Notes: generated by a model not told the origin, from the letters alone. A stretch of DNA of 64,000 nucleotides from Sphingobium sufflavum (GCF_021403115.1 NZ_JAJSSH010000006.1:179677-243676), one strand, 5' to 3'; positions 14,551-23,994 are shown, numbered from the stretch's first letter. A program made the numbers and translations.

Positions 14551-15306
14551 TTATCCGTCCCGCCGCCGCATCAGATAGACATCCATGATCCACCCATGCC
14601 GCGCGCGCAGCGCGGCGCGGGTTTCCACGATAGCCGCCGCCACATCCCCCAGCGGCCCCTCGACCAGCGCCTCCTGCGCCATGCCCAGATAGGCGCCCCA
14701 CCAGATATGCACGCCCTCCGCTGGCAACGACCCGAACGCGCAGCCGCCATCCAGCATCACGACCACTGTATCCGCACCCTCTGGCCAGCCTCCTTCCCGC
14801 AAGCGCCGCCCGGTAGTGATGACGACCGGCGCAGCGAGGCTGTTGAGCGGGATGGCATGGGCCGCCGTCAGCGCCTGTACGCTGGTGATGCCCGGCACGA
14901 CATGCAGGCGCAGCGCCATGCCGTCCGCGCGCAGCCGTTCCGCGATCCGCAACGTGCTGTCGTAGAGCGACGGGTCGCCCCACACCAGCAACGCCAGCGC
15001 GCCGCCGCCCGGCAGGTGCACGGCAATCTGCTCCGCCCATGCCGCAGCAATGGCGTCATGCCAGTCGTGCACCGCCTCGATATAGGGGGGTGTCGGGGAA
15101 CGGGTCGGCAGGTCGAACTCCACCACCCGCGTCGCCTCGCTGACATTCGCCGCGCACAGCGACCGGCGCAGGTCGATCAGGTCCGACTTCGCATCGCCCT
15201 TGCGCGGCAGCAGGATCAGGTCCGCGCCGCGCATCGCCCGAATCGCGGCCATGGTCAGATGGTCGGGATTGCCCGTACCGATACCGATCAGATGCAGGTC
15301 GATCAT
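14551..15306 (-). CDS. cobF: Precorrin-6A synthase (deacetylating), CobF
   Basis: 251 residues from ATG 15306, which overlaps the cobB stop; the N-terminus is [17 protein letters not shown], the SAM-binding loop of the tetrapyrrole methylase family. Other family features are VWGDPSLYDSTLRI and VVPGITSVQALTAAHAIPLN. CobF methylates C1 of precorrin-5 and releases acetate, giving precorrin-6A in the aerobic pathway. Its presence with cobG and cobK marks the oxygen-dependent route. It is the last gene of the riboswitch-controlled operon. Confidence 0.93.
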   Translation of the reverse strand: MIDLHLIGIGTGNPDHLTMAAIRAMRGADLILLPRKGDAKSDLIDLRRSLCAANVSEATRVVEFDLPTRSPTPPYIEAVHDWHDAIAAAWAEQIAVHLPGGGALALLVWGDPSLYDSTLRIAERLRADGMALRLHVVPGITSVQALTAAHAIPLNSLAAPVVITTGRRLREGGWPEGADTVVVMLDGGCAFGSLPAEGVHIWWGAYLGMAQEALVEGPLGDVAAAIVETRAALRARHGWIMDVYLMRRRDG

Positions 15307-16631
15307 GCGGCCTCCGCCCCCCGCTGCGGCGCGACGAAGTGGAAGAAGGTGCCCGCCACCCTGCCGCGCCACGATCCCGTCTCCGCCTGCGTCACGCCGT
15401 CCGGGTCCATGACATGGGCCAGCGGTGCGTCGGGCTGCTCCACCACCGTCGAATAATGAAACTCATGGCCGCGCAGCACCGCGCCTGCCGCATGGCCCAC
15501 CGCCGGGGCCAGCAGCCGCGCCTGCCGATAGCCCAGATGCAACCGTCGGTCGGCATGACTCGTCACCAGCCCCAGCAGCCCGGCCATGCGATGGCGCGCA
15601 CCCTGCGCGTCGATCAGCCCCTCGCCCAGCGCCATATAGCCGCCACACTCGCCATAGACCGGGCGGTCCTCCGCATGGCGGCGCAGCCCCGCCCGGAAAG
15701 CCTCCGCCGCCGCCAGCCGCCCGGCATGCAATTCGGGATAGCCGCCGGGCAGCCAGACCAGATCGGCCTCCGCTGCGGGCGCCTCATCCGCCAGCGGCGA
15801 GAAAGGCAAGATTTCCGCCCCCGCCCGCCGCCACGCCGCCAACAGGTGCGGATAGGTAAAGGAGAAAGCCGCATCCTGTGCCCATGCGATACGCTGCGCC
15901 GGGGGCGCTATCGCCATCCCCTCCCCGACAGGCCGCGCACAGCCACCGGCCGCCGCCCGGATCGCCGCCAGATCGACATGGTCGCGCACAAAGGCGGCAT
16001 AGCGCGTCAATATCGCGGCCAAATCCCCATGCTCACCCGCCTGCACCAGCCCCAGATGCCGTTCGGGCAGGCTGAGGTCGGGCCGCCGGGGCAGCGCGCC
16101 CAGCACCGTCAGCCCCGCCGCCGCCATGCCATCGCGCACCAGCCGCTCATGCCGGGGGCTGGCGACCCGGTTCAGGATCACGCCCGCAAAGGGCAGGTCG
16201 AGGCGCAGCCGCCGGAACCCTTCCGCCACCGCCGCCGCCGACTGCGCCTGTCCCGACACATCGACCACCAGCACCACCGGCCATCCCATGCGCCGGGCGA
16301 TGTCCGCGCTGGCACCATTGCCGCTCGCCCCGTCCCGCGCCGCGCCGTCGAACAGGCCCATCGCCCCTTCCGCCAGCACCATGTCGGCGTCCTGTCCCTG
16401 TGCCGCGATGGCGTCCAGCAACGCACCGTCCATCGCCCAGCTATCGAGGTTGAACGACGCCCGCCCGCAGGCCGCGCGGTGAAAGGCGGGGTCGATATAG
16501 TCCGGCCCGCTCTTGAACGGCTGCACCGCCAGCCCATCCTCGACCAGCGCGCGGCACAGGCCCAGCATCACCGTCGTCTTGCCGCTGCCCGATGCGGGCG
16601 CGGAGATCAGCAGGCCCGGCGTCGGCCTCAT
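15303..16631 (-). CDS. cobB: Hydrogenobyrinate a,c-diamide synthase, CobB
   Basis: 442 residues. A P-loop [17 protein letters not shown] opens the N-terminal ATPase domain; [16 protein letters not shown] and EGAMGLFDG are family signatures. The C-terminal glutaminase-like domain has the nucleophile Cys in [13 protein letters not shown]. The enzyme uses ATP and glutamine to amidate the a and c side chains of hydrogenobyrinate before cobalt insertion by CobNST, none of which are in this window. ATG 16631 overlaps the end of cobM by four bases. Confidence 0.95.
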   Translation of the reverse strand: MRPTPGLLISAPASGSGKTTVMLGLCRALVEDGLAVQPFKSGPDYIDPAFHRAACGRASFNLDSWAMDGALLDAIAAQGQDADMVLAEGAMGLFDGAARDGASGNGASADIARRMGWPVVLVVDVSGQAQSAAAVAEGFRRLRLDLPFAGVILNRVASPRHERLVRDGMAAAGLTVLGALPRRPDLSLPERHLGLVQAGEHGDLAAILTRYAAFVRDHVDLAAIRAAAGGCARPVGEGMAIAPPAQRIAWAQDAAFSFTYPHLLAAWRRAGAEILPFSPLADEAPAAEADLVWLPGGYPELHAGRLAAAEAFRAGLRRHAEDRPVYGECGGYMALGEGLIDAQGARHRMAGLLGLVTSHADRRLHLGYRQARLLAPAVGHAAGAVLRGHEFHYSTVVEQPDAPLAHVMDPDGVTQAETGSWRGRVAGTFFHFVAPQRGAEAA

Positions 16632-17413
16632 TCGGTCCGCCCGATAAAGGGGGAGTCCGCCGACTGCGGACGGAAACGCCGGTCATAGCCCGCCGCATAC
16701 AGGCTGCTCTCCGCGAAGTCGGCGCTGTCCAGCACCCGCCCGACCAGGATCAGCGCCGTCCGCTCCATGCTGCCCGCCACCGCATCCTCCACCGTGGAGA
16801 GTGTCGCGCGGACGATCCGCTGGTCCGGCCAGCTTGCCCGCCACACCACCGCGACCGGGCAATCCGCGCCATAATCGGGCGTCAGGTCCGCGACGACCGT
16901 GGCAAGATTATGCACCGACAGATGGATGGCCAGCGTCGCGCCGGTCGCGGCGAACCGGGTGAGCGTCTCCTTCTCCGGCATGGAACTGGCGCGCCCCGGC
17001 GTCCGGGTCAGGACCAGCGACTGGCCGATGGTCGGCAGCGTCAGTTCCGCTTCCAGCGCGGCGGCGGCGGCGGCAAAGGCGGGCACACCGGGCGTCACGG
17101 TAAAGGGGATGTCCAGCGCGCGCAGGCGGCGAAGCTGCTCCCCCATGGCGGACCAGACCGACAGGTCGCCGCTGTGCAACCGGGCGACATCCTGCCCGGC
17201 ATCATGCGCCGCCGCGATGGCGGCGATGATGTCGTCCAGCGCCATCGACGCCGTGTTCACGATCCGCGCACCCGGCGGGCAATGGTCGAGGATGGCGGCG
17301 GGCACCAGCGACCCGGCATAGAGGCACACTGGGCTGGCGGCGATCAGGTCGCGGCCCCGCAGGGTCAACAGGTCGGGCGCGCCGGGTCCGGCGCCGATGA
17401 AATGCACGGTCAT
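16628..17413 (-). CDS. cobM: Precorrin-4 C11-methyltransferase, CobM
   Basis: 261 residues with the SAM-binding loop [13 protein letters not shown] at the N-terminus, followed by the CobM/CbiF signature [13 protein letters not shown], then [11 protein letters not shown] and [15 protein letters not shown]. It methylates C11 of precorrin-4 to give precorrin-5, directly before CobF. Its start overlaps the cobE stop (ATGA) and its stop overlaps cobB. Length is normal for the family. Confidence 0.95.
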   Translation of the reverse strand: MTVHFIGAGPGAPDLLTLRGRDLIAASPVCLYAGSLVPAAILDHCPPGARIVNTASMALDDIIAAIAAAHDAGQDVARLHSGDLSVWSAMGEQLRRLRALDIPFTVTPGVPAFAAAAAALEAELTLPTIGQSLVLTRTPGRASSMPEKETLTRFAATGATLAIHLSVHNLATVVADLTPDYGADCPVAVVWRASWPDQRIVRATLSTVEDAVAGSMERTALILVGRVLDSADFAESSLYAAGYDRRFRPQSADSPFIGRTE

Positions 17414-17805
17414 GACTGGGTTCCTTGGGCACTGGGTTGCGCGGCAGCCTGCGCAAGGGCGCAGGTCGCCATCCGGTCGGGCGCGATATGGCGGGTGGTG
17501 AGCAGGCGCGCGCCGGGTCCGGCGGCGGCCAGCGCCACCGCCTCCGCCACGCTGCCCGTATTCCGCGCGGCGAGGCTGGCGGCGGATCGGGTGGACGTCG
17601 CCACCCCCTCCAGCGCCGCCGCCTCCACGGCGATAAGGGGCAGGCCGAGCGTTTCGGCCAGCGACGCGACATGCACCGCCTTGTCGGCGGGCGCGGCCAG
17701 CGCGGACACGGCGGGATGCCCGGCCTGCGCCGCCTGCAGCGCATCGGCCAGCGACGCCTGCGCCGCCCCGGAACGAAAGCCGAAACCCGCCACGATCCGG
17801 CTCAC
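17410..17805 (-). CDS. cobE: CobE / CbiG C-terminal-domain cobalamin protein
   Basis: 131 residues. The start is taken as GTG 17805, which forms a GTGA overlap with the cobL stop; a GTG at 17820 in the same frame is an alternative. The protein has the CbiG-C / CobE pattern: [19 protein letters not shown] at the N-terminus, then [20 protein letters not shown] and a final [19 protein letters not shown]. CobE is required for aerobic cobalamin synthesis; its exact role is unsettled. Overlaps on both sides place it firmly in the operon. Confidence 0.88.
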   Translation of the reverse strand: MSRIVAGFGFRSGAAQASLADALQAAQAGHPAVSALAAPADKAVHVASLAETLGLPLIAVEAAALEGVATSTRSAASLAARNTGSVAEAVALAAAGPGARLLTTRHIAPDRMATCALAQAAAQPSAQGTQS

Positions 17806-19010
17806 AGCGTCACGCTCCACTGCACCAGCGGATAATGCGCCTTCCACCCGCGCCGCGTGCCGAGCGGCGCCGCCTCCGCCAGGTCGATACGCAACAGGCT
17901 GCCCCCCTTGTCGCCATGCCACTGCGCCAGCACCGCTTCCGACTCCAGCGTCACCGCGTTGGCGACCAGCCGCGTGCCGGGCCTGAGCACGGCCCACAGC
18001 GTCTCCAGTAGCGCGTCGTTCAGCCCGCCGCCGATGAACACCGCATCGGGCAGCGCCTGTCCCGCCAGCGCATCGGGCGCGCGTCCCTCGACCACCGCCA
18101 GCCGGTCGGCGCCCAGCGCCCTCGCATTGTCGCGCGCCCGCGCCGCCCGCGCCGCATCCGCCTCGAATCCCGTCGCCTGCATGGCGGGATGGGCCAGCAG
18201 CCACTCGATCGCGATCGACCCCGACCCTGTGCCAATGTCCCACAGGCGCTCGCCGGGGCGCGGGGCGAGGGCGGACAGGGTCAGCGCCCGCACCGGCCGC
18301 TTGCTGATCTGCCCGTCATGTTGGAACCACTCGTCAGGGCGGCCCGACGCCAGCTGTAGGATCGCCCCCTCCCCGGCACACTCGATCCCAACTGTCACGA
18401 GGTTGGTTATGTTGGTATGTTGCAGCCCCTCCGCCGTCCCGGAACGCACCCGTTCCCGCGGCCCGCCCAGCGCCTCCAGCACCGTCAGCGTGGACGCCCC
18501 GAACCCCTGCTCCACCAGATAGTGCGCCAGATCCGCCACCGCCGCCCCATCGCGCACCAGCACCAGCACCCGCCGCCCCAGCGCGAGATGAGGCCGCAGG
18601 CGAGAGAGCGGCGCGGCATGCAGGCCTAGGCAGACCGTATCTTCCAGTGACCAGCCCAACCGCGACGCCGCAAGGCCAAAGGTCGATGGCGCGGGATGGG
18701 CGATCCATTCGTCCCGGTCCAGATAGCGAGTGACACTGCTCCCCGCCCCGAACCAGAAGGGATCGCCCGACGCCAGCAGCACGACCCTGCGCCCCCGTTC
18801 CGCCAGCAGCGGGGCGATGCCCGCGTCGAACGGCACTGGCCATGCCCGGCTATCGCCTTTAAGGGGCGGGAGCAGGCCGAGGTGCCGGGTCGCGCCGATC
18901 ACCAGCTCGGCGCGGTCCAGCGCATCGCGCGCCGCAGCGGACAGCCCGTCGAGGCCGTCCTCGCCAATGCCGATGATACTGAGCCAGGGAGGTGCGGGAG
19001 TTTCAGTCAT
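17802..19010 (-). CDS. cobL: Precorrin-6Y C5,15-methyltransferase (decarboxylating), CobL
   Basis: 402 residues from ATG 19010; an in-frame ATG at 19070 is possible. The N-terminal half is a CbiE-like methylase ([32 protein letters not shown]). The C-terminal half is a CbiT-like methyltransferase with SAM loop [15 protein letters not shown]. Together they methylate C5 and C15 and decarboxylate the C12 acetate side chain of precorrin-6B, giving precorrin-8X. The ATG overlaps by two bases with the ATG of cobK on the other strand (a shared CATG). The upstream cobJ gene ends 732 bp away, with cobK antisense in between. Confidence 0.94.
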   Translation of the reverse strand: MTETPAPPWLSIIGIGEDGLDGLSAAARDALDRAELVIGATRHLGLLPPLKGDSRAWPVPFDAGIAPLLAERGRRVVLLASGDPFWFGAGSSVTRYLDRDEWIAHPAPSTFGLAASRLGWSLEDTVCLGLHAAPLSRLRPHLALGRRVLVLVRDGAAVADLAHYLVEQGFGASTLTVLEALGGPRERVRSGTAEGLQHTNITNLVTVGIECAGEGAILQLASGRPDEWFQHDGQISKRPVRALTLSALAPRPGERLWDIGTGSGSIAIEWLLAHPAMQATGFEADAARAARARDNARALGADRLAVVEGRAPDALAGQALPDAVFIGGGLNDALLETLWAVLRPGTRLVANAVTLESEAVLAQWHGDKGGSLLRIDLAEAAPLGTRRGWKAHYPLVQWSVTL

Positions 19011-19767
19011 GGCCCAGATCCCCAATATCCTGATTTTGGGCGGCACGACGGAGGCAAGCGCACTGGCCACAGCGCTGGCCGGACGGCGCCTGCACGCGAC
19101 GCTCAGCTATGCGGGCCGCACCGCGCAGCCACGGGCGCAGCCGGTGCCGATCCGCATCGGCGGCTTTGGCGGGGTGGAGGGACTGGCCGACTATCTGCGT
19201 CGCGAAGCCATCACCCATCTGGTCGATGCCACCCATCCCTTTGCCGCGACGATGAGCGCCCATGCCGTGGCCGCGGCGGCGCAGGGCGGCACGCCCCTCA
19301 TCGCCCTCACCCGGCCCGCATGGGCGGCGCAGCCCGGTGACCGATGGGCGTCGGTGGCGGACATGGACGCGGCGGTCGCGGCGCTGGCCGGTCCCGCCCG
19401 CCGCGTGATGCTCGCGCTGGGCCGCATGCATGTCGACCGCTTCGCCGTCCAGCCGCAGCATCATTACCTGCTGCGCTTCGTGGACCGCGCCGACACGCCG
19501 CCCGCCCTGCCCGATCATCATGTCATCGTGGATCGCGGCCCCTTCACCGTCGACGGCGACATCGCCCTGATGCGGGCGCATCGCATCGACCTGATCCTCG
19601 CCAAAAACGCCGGGGGCACGGGCGCTGAGGCGAAGCTGCTGGCCGCCCGCACGCTCGGCCTGCCAGTCCTGCTGATCGACCGGCCCATCCCGCCCGACCG
19701 CCCGACCGTCCATGATGTGGCGGCGGTTCTCGACTGGATCGATCATGGCGCGGATCGCGGCGTATAG
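19009..19767 (+). CDS. cobK: Precorrin-6A reductase, CobK, on the strand opposite to its operon
   Basis: 252 residues from ATG 19009, with cgggag ten bases upstream inside the cobL reading frame. The N-terminal nucleotide-binding segment is ILILGGTTEASALATALAGR; HLVDATHPFAATMSAHAV and LILAKNAGGTGAEAKL are CobK family signatures. It reduces precorrin-6A to precorrin-6B with NADPH. All other cob genes here run on the minus strand. cobK fills the space between cobJ and cobL in antisense, sharing CATG with the cobL start and overlapping the cobJ 3' end by 25 bp. It cannot be expressed from the riboswitch transcript and needs its own promoter, presumably within cobL. Confidence 0.93.
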   Translation: MAQIPNILILGGTTEASALATALAGRRLHATLSYAGRTAQPRAQPVPIRIGGFGGVEGLADYLRREAITHLVDATHPFAATMSAHAVAAAAQGGTPLIALTRPAWAAQPGDRWASVADMDAAVAALAGPARRVMLALGRMHVDRFAVQPQHHYLLRFVDRADTPPALPDHHVIVDRGPFTVDGDIALMRAHRIDLILAKNAGGTGAEAKLLAARTLGLPVLLIDRPIPPDRPTVHDVAAVLDWIDHGADRGV

Positions 19768-20507
19768 AGGATCGGCGCGCCGGGCCGTGCGATCAGGCGC
19801 GTCTGGCTGGACCCGACGATCACCATCGTCCGCATGTCCGCCATCTCCAGCACCGCCTCGCCCAGCGTGACGATGCGAAGCTGCTCCTGCGCCGTCGCCA
19901 CCGCGCGGGCGAACAGGATCAGCCGCTCGTCGCCGCAGGTCTCGCGCAATATCTCCAGCACCCGGCCAAACCCCTCCGGCCGCGCCTTCGACCGGGGGTT
20001 GTAGAAGGCCATGGCGAAATCGGCCTCCGCCGCCAGCCGCAACCGCCGCTCGATCAACGCCCAGGGCTTCAGATTGTCCGACAGGTTGATCGCGCAGAAA
20101 TCATGGCCCAGCGGCGCGCCCGCCCGCGCGCTGGCGGCCAGCATCGCGGTGATGCCGGGCAGCACGCGAATGTCGAGGGCACGCCACTCCACCGGTCCGG
20201 CCTCCAGCGCCTCGAACACGGCCGACGCCATGGCGAAGACACCCGGATCGCCCGACGACACCACCACCACGCGTCCGCCCGCCGCCGCGAGGGACAGGGC
20301 ATGGGCCGCCCGGTCCAGTTCCACCCGATTGTCCGACGCATGCAACGCCAGCCCGGTGCGCGGCGCGATCCGCGCGACATAGGGGATATAGCCGATGACG
20401 TCCGTCGCCTCGGCCAGAGCCGCCGTCACCTCCGGCGTCACCAGCCCCTCGTCGCCCGGCCCCAGTCCCGCGACCGCGATCCAGCCCGCGCTCTGGCCAA
20501 CGGTCAT
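19743..20507 (-). CDS. cobJ: Precorrin-3B C17-methyltransferase, CobJ
   Basis: 254 residues from ATG 20507, overlapping the cobI stop (ATGA). The SAM loop reads VAGLGPGDEGLVTPEV; VGYIPY-type sequence (VIGYIPYVARI), VVSSGDPGVFAMASAVFEAL and FYNPRSKARP are CobJ/CbiH features. It methylates C17 and contracts the ring of precorrin-3B to form precorrin-4. The 3' end overlaps cobK on the opposite strand by 25 bp. Confidence 0.95.
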   Translation of the reverse strand: MTVGQSAGWIAVAGLGPGDEGLVTPEVTAALAEATDVIGYIPYVARIAPRTGLALHASDNRVELDRAAHALSLAAAGGRVVVVSSGDPGVFAMASAVFEALEAGPVEWRALDIRVLPGITAMLAASARAGAPLGHDFCAINLSDNLKPWALIERRLRLAAEADFAMAFYNPRSKARPEGFGRVLEILRETCGDERLILFARAVATAQEQLRIVTLGEAVLEMADMRTMVIVGSSQTRLIARPGAPILYTPRSAP

Positions 20508-21229
20508 GGCCGCCGCCCCTTGCCATGGATCAGCAGGATGGAGAAATAGGGCGTCACCGCCTCCGCCTGCATCAGGGGGGTGATGCGCTGGTCGGCCATG
20601 GCGGCATATTCGACCAGCCAGGCCTCCCCCTCCCGCCCAGCGGCGGCCACCGCGCTGCGCAGCTTGGCCAGGTTGCGACCGATCTTCATCACCACCAGCG
20701 CGTCCGTATCGGCGATGCGCCGCGCCAGATCCGCCTCCGGCAGCGTCGCCATCAACACCGTCAGCACATCGTCGCCCCATGTCATCGGTGCGCCGCTGGC
20801 GGTCCAGGCGCCGGACATGCCCGTGATCCCCGGCACCACGACCACCGGCACATGGCCGGACAGCCGAGTGTAGAGGTGCATGAAGGAACCGTAGAAGAAG
20901 GGATCGCCCTCGCACAGCACCACCACATCCTCACCCGACGCGGCCAGCGCGGCGAGATGCCGGGTGCAGTCGGCGTAGAAGGCGGCAAGGCGTTCATTGT
21001 AGCGTGGGTCGGACAGGGGAATTTCGGTCGTGACCGGATATTCCATCGGGAATTCCACCACGTCCGCGCGCAACATGCCCTCCACGATGCGCCGCGCCTG
21101 CCCCGGTCGCCCGGCCTTGCGGAAATAGGCGACATGGCGCGCACCGCGCACCAGCCGGTCCGCCCGGACGCTCAGCAAATCCTGCGCGCCCGGCCCCAGT
21201 CCGACGCCATGGATGGTTCCCGTCGTCAT
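20504..21229 (-). CDS. cobI: Precorrin-2 C20-methyltransferase, CobI
   Basis: 241 residues from ATG 21229, overlapping the cobH stop (ATGA). It starts TIHGVGLGPGAQDLLSVRAD, the family SAM loop, and has FPMEYPVTTEIPLSDPRYNE, LCEGDPFFYGSFMHLY and VVPGITGMSGAW, all typical of CobI/CbiL. It converts precorrin-2 to precorrin-3A. Length and motifs are normal. Confidence 0.95.
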   Translation of the reverse strand: MTTGTIHGVGLGPGAQDLLSVRADRLVRGARHVAYFRKAGRPGQARRIVEGMLRADVVEFPMEYPVTTEIPLSDPRYNERLAAFYADCTRHLAALAASGEDVVVLCEGDPFFYGSFMHLYTRLSGHVPVVVVPGITGMSGAWTASGAPMTWGDDVLTVLMATLPEADLARRIADTDALVVMKIGRNLAKLRSAVAAAGREGEAWLVEYAAMADQRITPLMQAEAVTPYFSILLIHGKGRRP

Positions 21230-21855
21230 TCGACCGGGCTCGCTAGCGCGTTGATGGCCGCGACAGTGATCGCACTGCCGCCCATCCGTCCCTCCACGAT
21301 GCAGCAGGGAACGGGCTGCACCGCCCACAGCGCATCCTTGGACTCCACCGCGCCGACAAAGCCGACCGGGCAGCCGATGATCGCGGCGGGGCGCGGGCAG
21401 GCTGGGTCTTCCAGCATGTTGAGCAGGTGGAACAGCGCCGTCGGCGCATTGCCGATGGCCACCACCGCGCCCGCCAGATGCGGCCGCCACAGTTCCAGCG
21501 CCGCCGCCGAGCGAGTGTTGGCCATGGCCCGCGCCATGTATGGCACGGCCGGGTCGTGCAGCGTGCAGATCACCGGGTTGGCGGCGGACAGGCGGGGCCG
21601 GGTGATCCCCTCCGTCACCATCCGCGCATCGCACAGGATCGGCGCGCCTTTTACCAGCGCCCCCGCCGCCGCGACGGCAAAGCCAGGGGAAAAGCGGATA
21701 TGGGCCGCCAGTTCGACCAGCCCGGCGGCATGGATCATGCGGACGGCCACCCGTTCCTCCTCCACCGAAAAGCGGGCAAGGTCCGCCTCCGCCCGGATCG
21801 TCGCAAAGGACTGGCGGTAAATGGCTGCACCGTCAGTTTCATAGCTATGCGGCAT
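21226..21855 (-). CDS. cobH: Precorrin-8X methylmutase, CobH
   Basis: 209 residues; ATG 21855 follows the cobG stop without a gap. Family sequence RMIHAAGLVELAAHIRFSPG carries the conserved active-site His; ILCDARMVTEGITR, AIGNAPTALFHLL and IIGCPVGFVGAVESKDAL are diagnostic. It moves the C11 methyl group to C12, turning precorrin-8X into hydrogenobyrinate. Position between cobG and cobI is the usual order in this pathway. Confidence 0.95.
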   Translation of the reverse strand: MPHSYETDGAAIYRQSFATIRAEADLARFSVEEERVAVRMIHAAGLVELAAHIRFSPGFAVAAAGALVKGAPILCDARMVTEGITRPRLSAANPVICTLHDPAVPYMARAMANTRSAAALELWRPHLAGAVVAIGNAPTALFHLLNMLEDPACPRPAAIIGCPVGFVGAVESKDALWAVQPVPCCIVEGRMGGSAITVAAINALASPVE

Positions 21856-23001
21856 TCAGTCGGCTCCGAAATGGGCGAGAAGTTGCTGAGGGGTCAGGCC
21901 GGATAGCGACGGGGGATCGCCCGCCCGCGCGCCCAGGCCCAGATCGAACAGGCCGTCGCGCCCGGTCGCCACGACATCGACCGGGCCGGCATGGGCGCAG
22001 CCTTTGGCGCAGCCGGATATATGCAGGCGACCCTGGAGATGCCGGGCAAGGCGCAGCGCCAGCGGCCGCGTCGCTACCGTCGCCTGCGGGCACAGTGGCG
22101 CGCCAGGGCAGGCATCCGCGCGCAACAGCGGATGCCCCGCCTCCGCGATAAACCCTTCGGGCATAGGCGACAGCGCGCGCGCGCCTTCCAGCAACAGCAT
22201 GCGCCATGGCGTCAGCCGCACCGCCTGCGCTCCGCTATCCTCCACCAGCGTCGCGAGCGCCCCGGCCGCCATGCTGCCGAACGCCACGCCGCAAGTAACG
22301 CCCAATGCATGTCGTCCCGGCTGGAGAGGCGCGCGGGCGGGCGCAGGCGCCACCTCTCCCCGCGCCCAGTCGGGCAAAGGCGCGGCATGGCGCGCCATCC
22401 GGCCCGCCACCACGCCGCCGCTCTCAACGAACCAATGGGCCAGCGCAACCAGCGCCTCCGCCGCCGCATCCACCGCAACCGGAACGCCGGTTGCCCGCCC
22501 CTCCGCGCGCAGGATCGGGCCACCATCCGCGCCCCGCTCTATCCGAAAATCCGCAAGGCCCGCGCCCAGCACCGGCGCATCCCCCGCATCAATGCCAAAG
22601 CCGACCTTGGCGGGCAGGTCAGGCAGATCGCCCAGACGCGCCGTCAACTGGCCCGCGATCCGCGCGCTGTCATCACCCTCGGTCCAGTCGGGCGCGACCA
22701 GTATCGCCCGCCGTTCCTCCATCCACCGGTCCGCATCGACCAGATCGAGCGCGACGAGCCGGTCGAGCAGTGTGGGCAAGTTCCCCTCCGCCACACCCCG
22801 GATTTGCAGGTTTGCCCGGCTGGTCGCGTCAATCATACCATTGCCATGGACGTTCGCGATCTCGCACAGGCCCAGTATTTGTGCGCGGCTCAACTGGCCT
22901 AGCCGGGGACGGACGCGCACGATCAGCCCGTCGCCCGCCAGCATGGGGCGCCATGCGGTCGGGCACCAGCCGCGAACAGCAAAACCGGTCATGCTGGGCA
23001 T
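21856..23001 (-). CDS. cobG: Precorrin-3B synthase, CobG
   Basis: 381 residues from ATG 23001 (ATG 22992 is an alternative). It begins with VRGWCPTAWRPMLAGDG and has the ferredoxin-nitrite/sulfite-reductase-like half-domain DGLIVRVRPRLGQLS. The Cys pairs in ACPGAPLCPQ (CX5C) and GCAKGCAH (CX3C) fit a 4Fe-4S site. CobG uses O2 to hydroxylate precorrin-3A, so its presence shows the aerobic route. It is the first gene of the operon, 336 bp downstream of the cobalamin riboswitch. Confidence 0.93.
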   Translation of the reverse strand: MPSMTGFAVRGWCPTAWRPMLAGDGLIVRVRPRLGQLSRAQILGLCEIANVHGNGMIDATSRANLQIRGVAEGNLPTLLDRLVALDLVDADRWMEERRAILVAPDWTEGDDSARIAGQLTARLGDLPDLPAKVGFGIDAGDAPVLGAGLADFRIERGADGGPILRAEGRATGVPVAVDAAAEALVALAHWFVESGGVVAGRMARHAAPLPDWARGEVAPAPARAPLQPGRHALGVTCGVAFGSMAAGALATLVEDSGAQAVRLTPWRMLLLEGARALSPMPEGFIAEAGHPLLRADACPGAPLCPQATVATRPLALRLARHLQGRLHISGCAKGCAHAGPVDVVATGRDGLFDLGLGARAGDPPSLSGLTPQQLLAHFGAD

Positions 23002-23337
23002 CCCTGACGGGCGGAATAAGGGCGGATCGCCATCGGGTCAGGCCCGCGCCCGCCGCAAGGGGCAGCGCCGGTCCGCCACCAACCAGCCCGACACGAACCG
23101 AACGGCAAACGGACAGGAGCCGCCATGGGCGGAAGATGACGACAGGGGCATTTTTCCGCTTCCACGCACGCAACACGACGATGGCGGGGGCTTGCCGACG
23201 GTCGTCGGTCGGCGCGCGATACGGGCAGGCGCGAGCTACACCCGTCTAACGCACCGATGCAGCCCCAGCCGCACAGGGTCGTCGCTCACGCGGAGGTCCG
23301 AGCCTTGGCCTATCCCTGGGCCAGGGCAAGAGCGACC
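23002..23337 (-). other. Leader between cobalamin riboswitch and cobG
   Basis: 336 bp of transcribed leader with no supported gene. A 37-codon open frame at 23038-23151 starting MPLSSSSAHGG has no convincing RBS and no family resemblance. Several GC-rich inverted repeats (for example around 23190-23215) could form structure. The expected expression platform of the riboswitch should lie near its 3' edge or close to the cobG start, but no T-run terminator is evident. Control may therefore be translational or Rho-dependent. Confidence 0.4.
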
Positions 23338-23580
23338 GACGCGCTGGCAGGTCTCCTGGCTCACGGGTCAACGCACGGATGCACGGCCTTCCCAAATCCC
23401 GACGCCATCCGCCTGGGGTCCAGTGGCTGATTCCCCCCCCTCCCGGCGGGAACCTTGTGCATCGCACTCACCGCTTACAGTTGCAGGGACAGCCGCGGAT
23501 CGGGACGTCCCCGGACATCGAGGATCATTCCGTACCGCATTCCCATTCAAGCCCTCGCGGGCACCGACGCGATCGTAGGA
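23338..23580 (-). promoter_or_regulatory. Cobalamin (AdoCbl) riboswitch
   Basis: Read on the minus strand, the segment carries the conserved blocks in the right order. These are ggtgcccgcgagggc with aatgggaatgcgg, ctgtccctgcaactgtaagc, ggttcccgccggg, the kissing-loop block aatcagccactgg, ggaaggc, and finally the B12 box gagccaggagacctgcc near 23347-23362. These match the adenosylcobalamin aptamer class. It precedes cobG on the same strand, so excess cobalamin should shut down the cobG-to-cobF transcript. The 5' boundary is approximate. Confidence 0.93.
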
Positions 23581-23870
23581 CCGGCACAAGGCCGCTCCTT
23601 GCGCGTCGCCTAGACGAAAACAGCCACGCTGCCAATCCGTCGCGCGCGCGACGGCGATGGAAGACTGCGGACAAGCCACTGCGTGATGCGCCGCCCCACG
23701 ACATCGGCGACCATGATGTTGACCGGGATTGGTAAACAGCCTCTCCCATCCCGCATCCCGACCGCTCCGGGATCAGGAAATGGCCTGCCTCCCTATCGGC
23801 CTGCCGCTCTGTCTATCCGAAAGACCTACCAGGCAAGCCGCGGTCCTTTCCGCCTGCAGCTCAACCTTGA

Positions 23871-23902
23871 TGCAAAGCGTTGCAGATCTGCAACGCTTTG
23901 CA
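23871..23902. promoter_or_regulatory. 32-bp perfect palindrome upstream of siderophore receptor
   Basis: The left arm TGCAAAGCGTTGCAGA is followed immediately by its exact reverse complement TCTGCAACGCTTTGCA, with no spacer. The centre is 16 bp before the Fur-like box begins at 23919 were one to count from the right arm end, and about 94 bp lie between its end and the receptor start codon. No T-run follows, so a terminator is unlikely. A dimeric regulator or a cruciform is more plausible. Confidence 0.7.
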
Positions 23903-23918
23903 GTAGCAAATACAGTGT

Positions 23919-23937
23919 AATAATGATAATGATTTGC
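23919..23937. promoter_or_regulatory. Fur-like iron box
   Basis: AATAATGATAATGATTTGC matches 15 of 19 positions of the classical Fur box (GATAATGATAATCATTATC). It lies 57 bp upstream of the ATG of the siderophore-type TonB receptor, where it would block transcription when iron is plentiful. In Alphaproteobacteria Irr or RirA can replace Fur, so the binding protein is inferred. Confidence 0.65.
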
Positions 23938-23994
23938 AACATTAGCGTTCCCCGATATGGGTGCGGCAAATCTGTATCGAGGGATCGCCTTTCC

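Noticed and set aside
23038..23151. A 37-codon gene in the cobG leader
   Set aside because: No RBS, no family resemblance, and the region is better explained as riboswitch leader.
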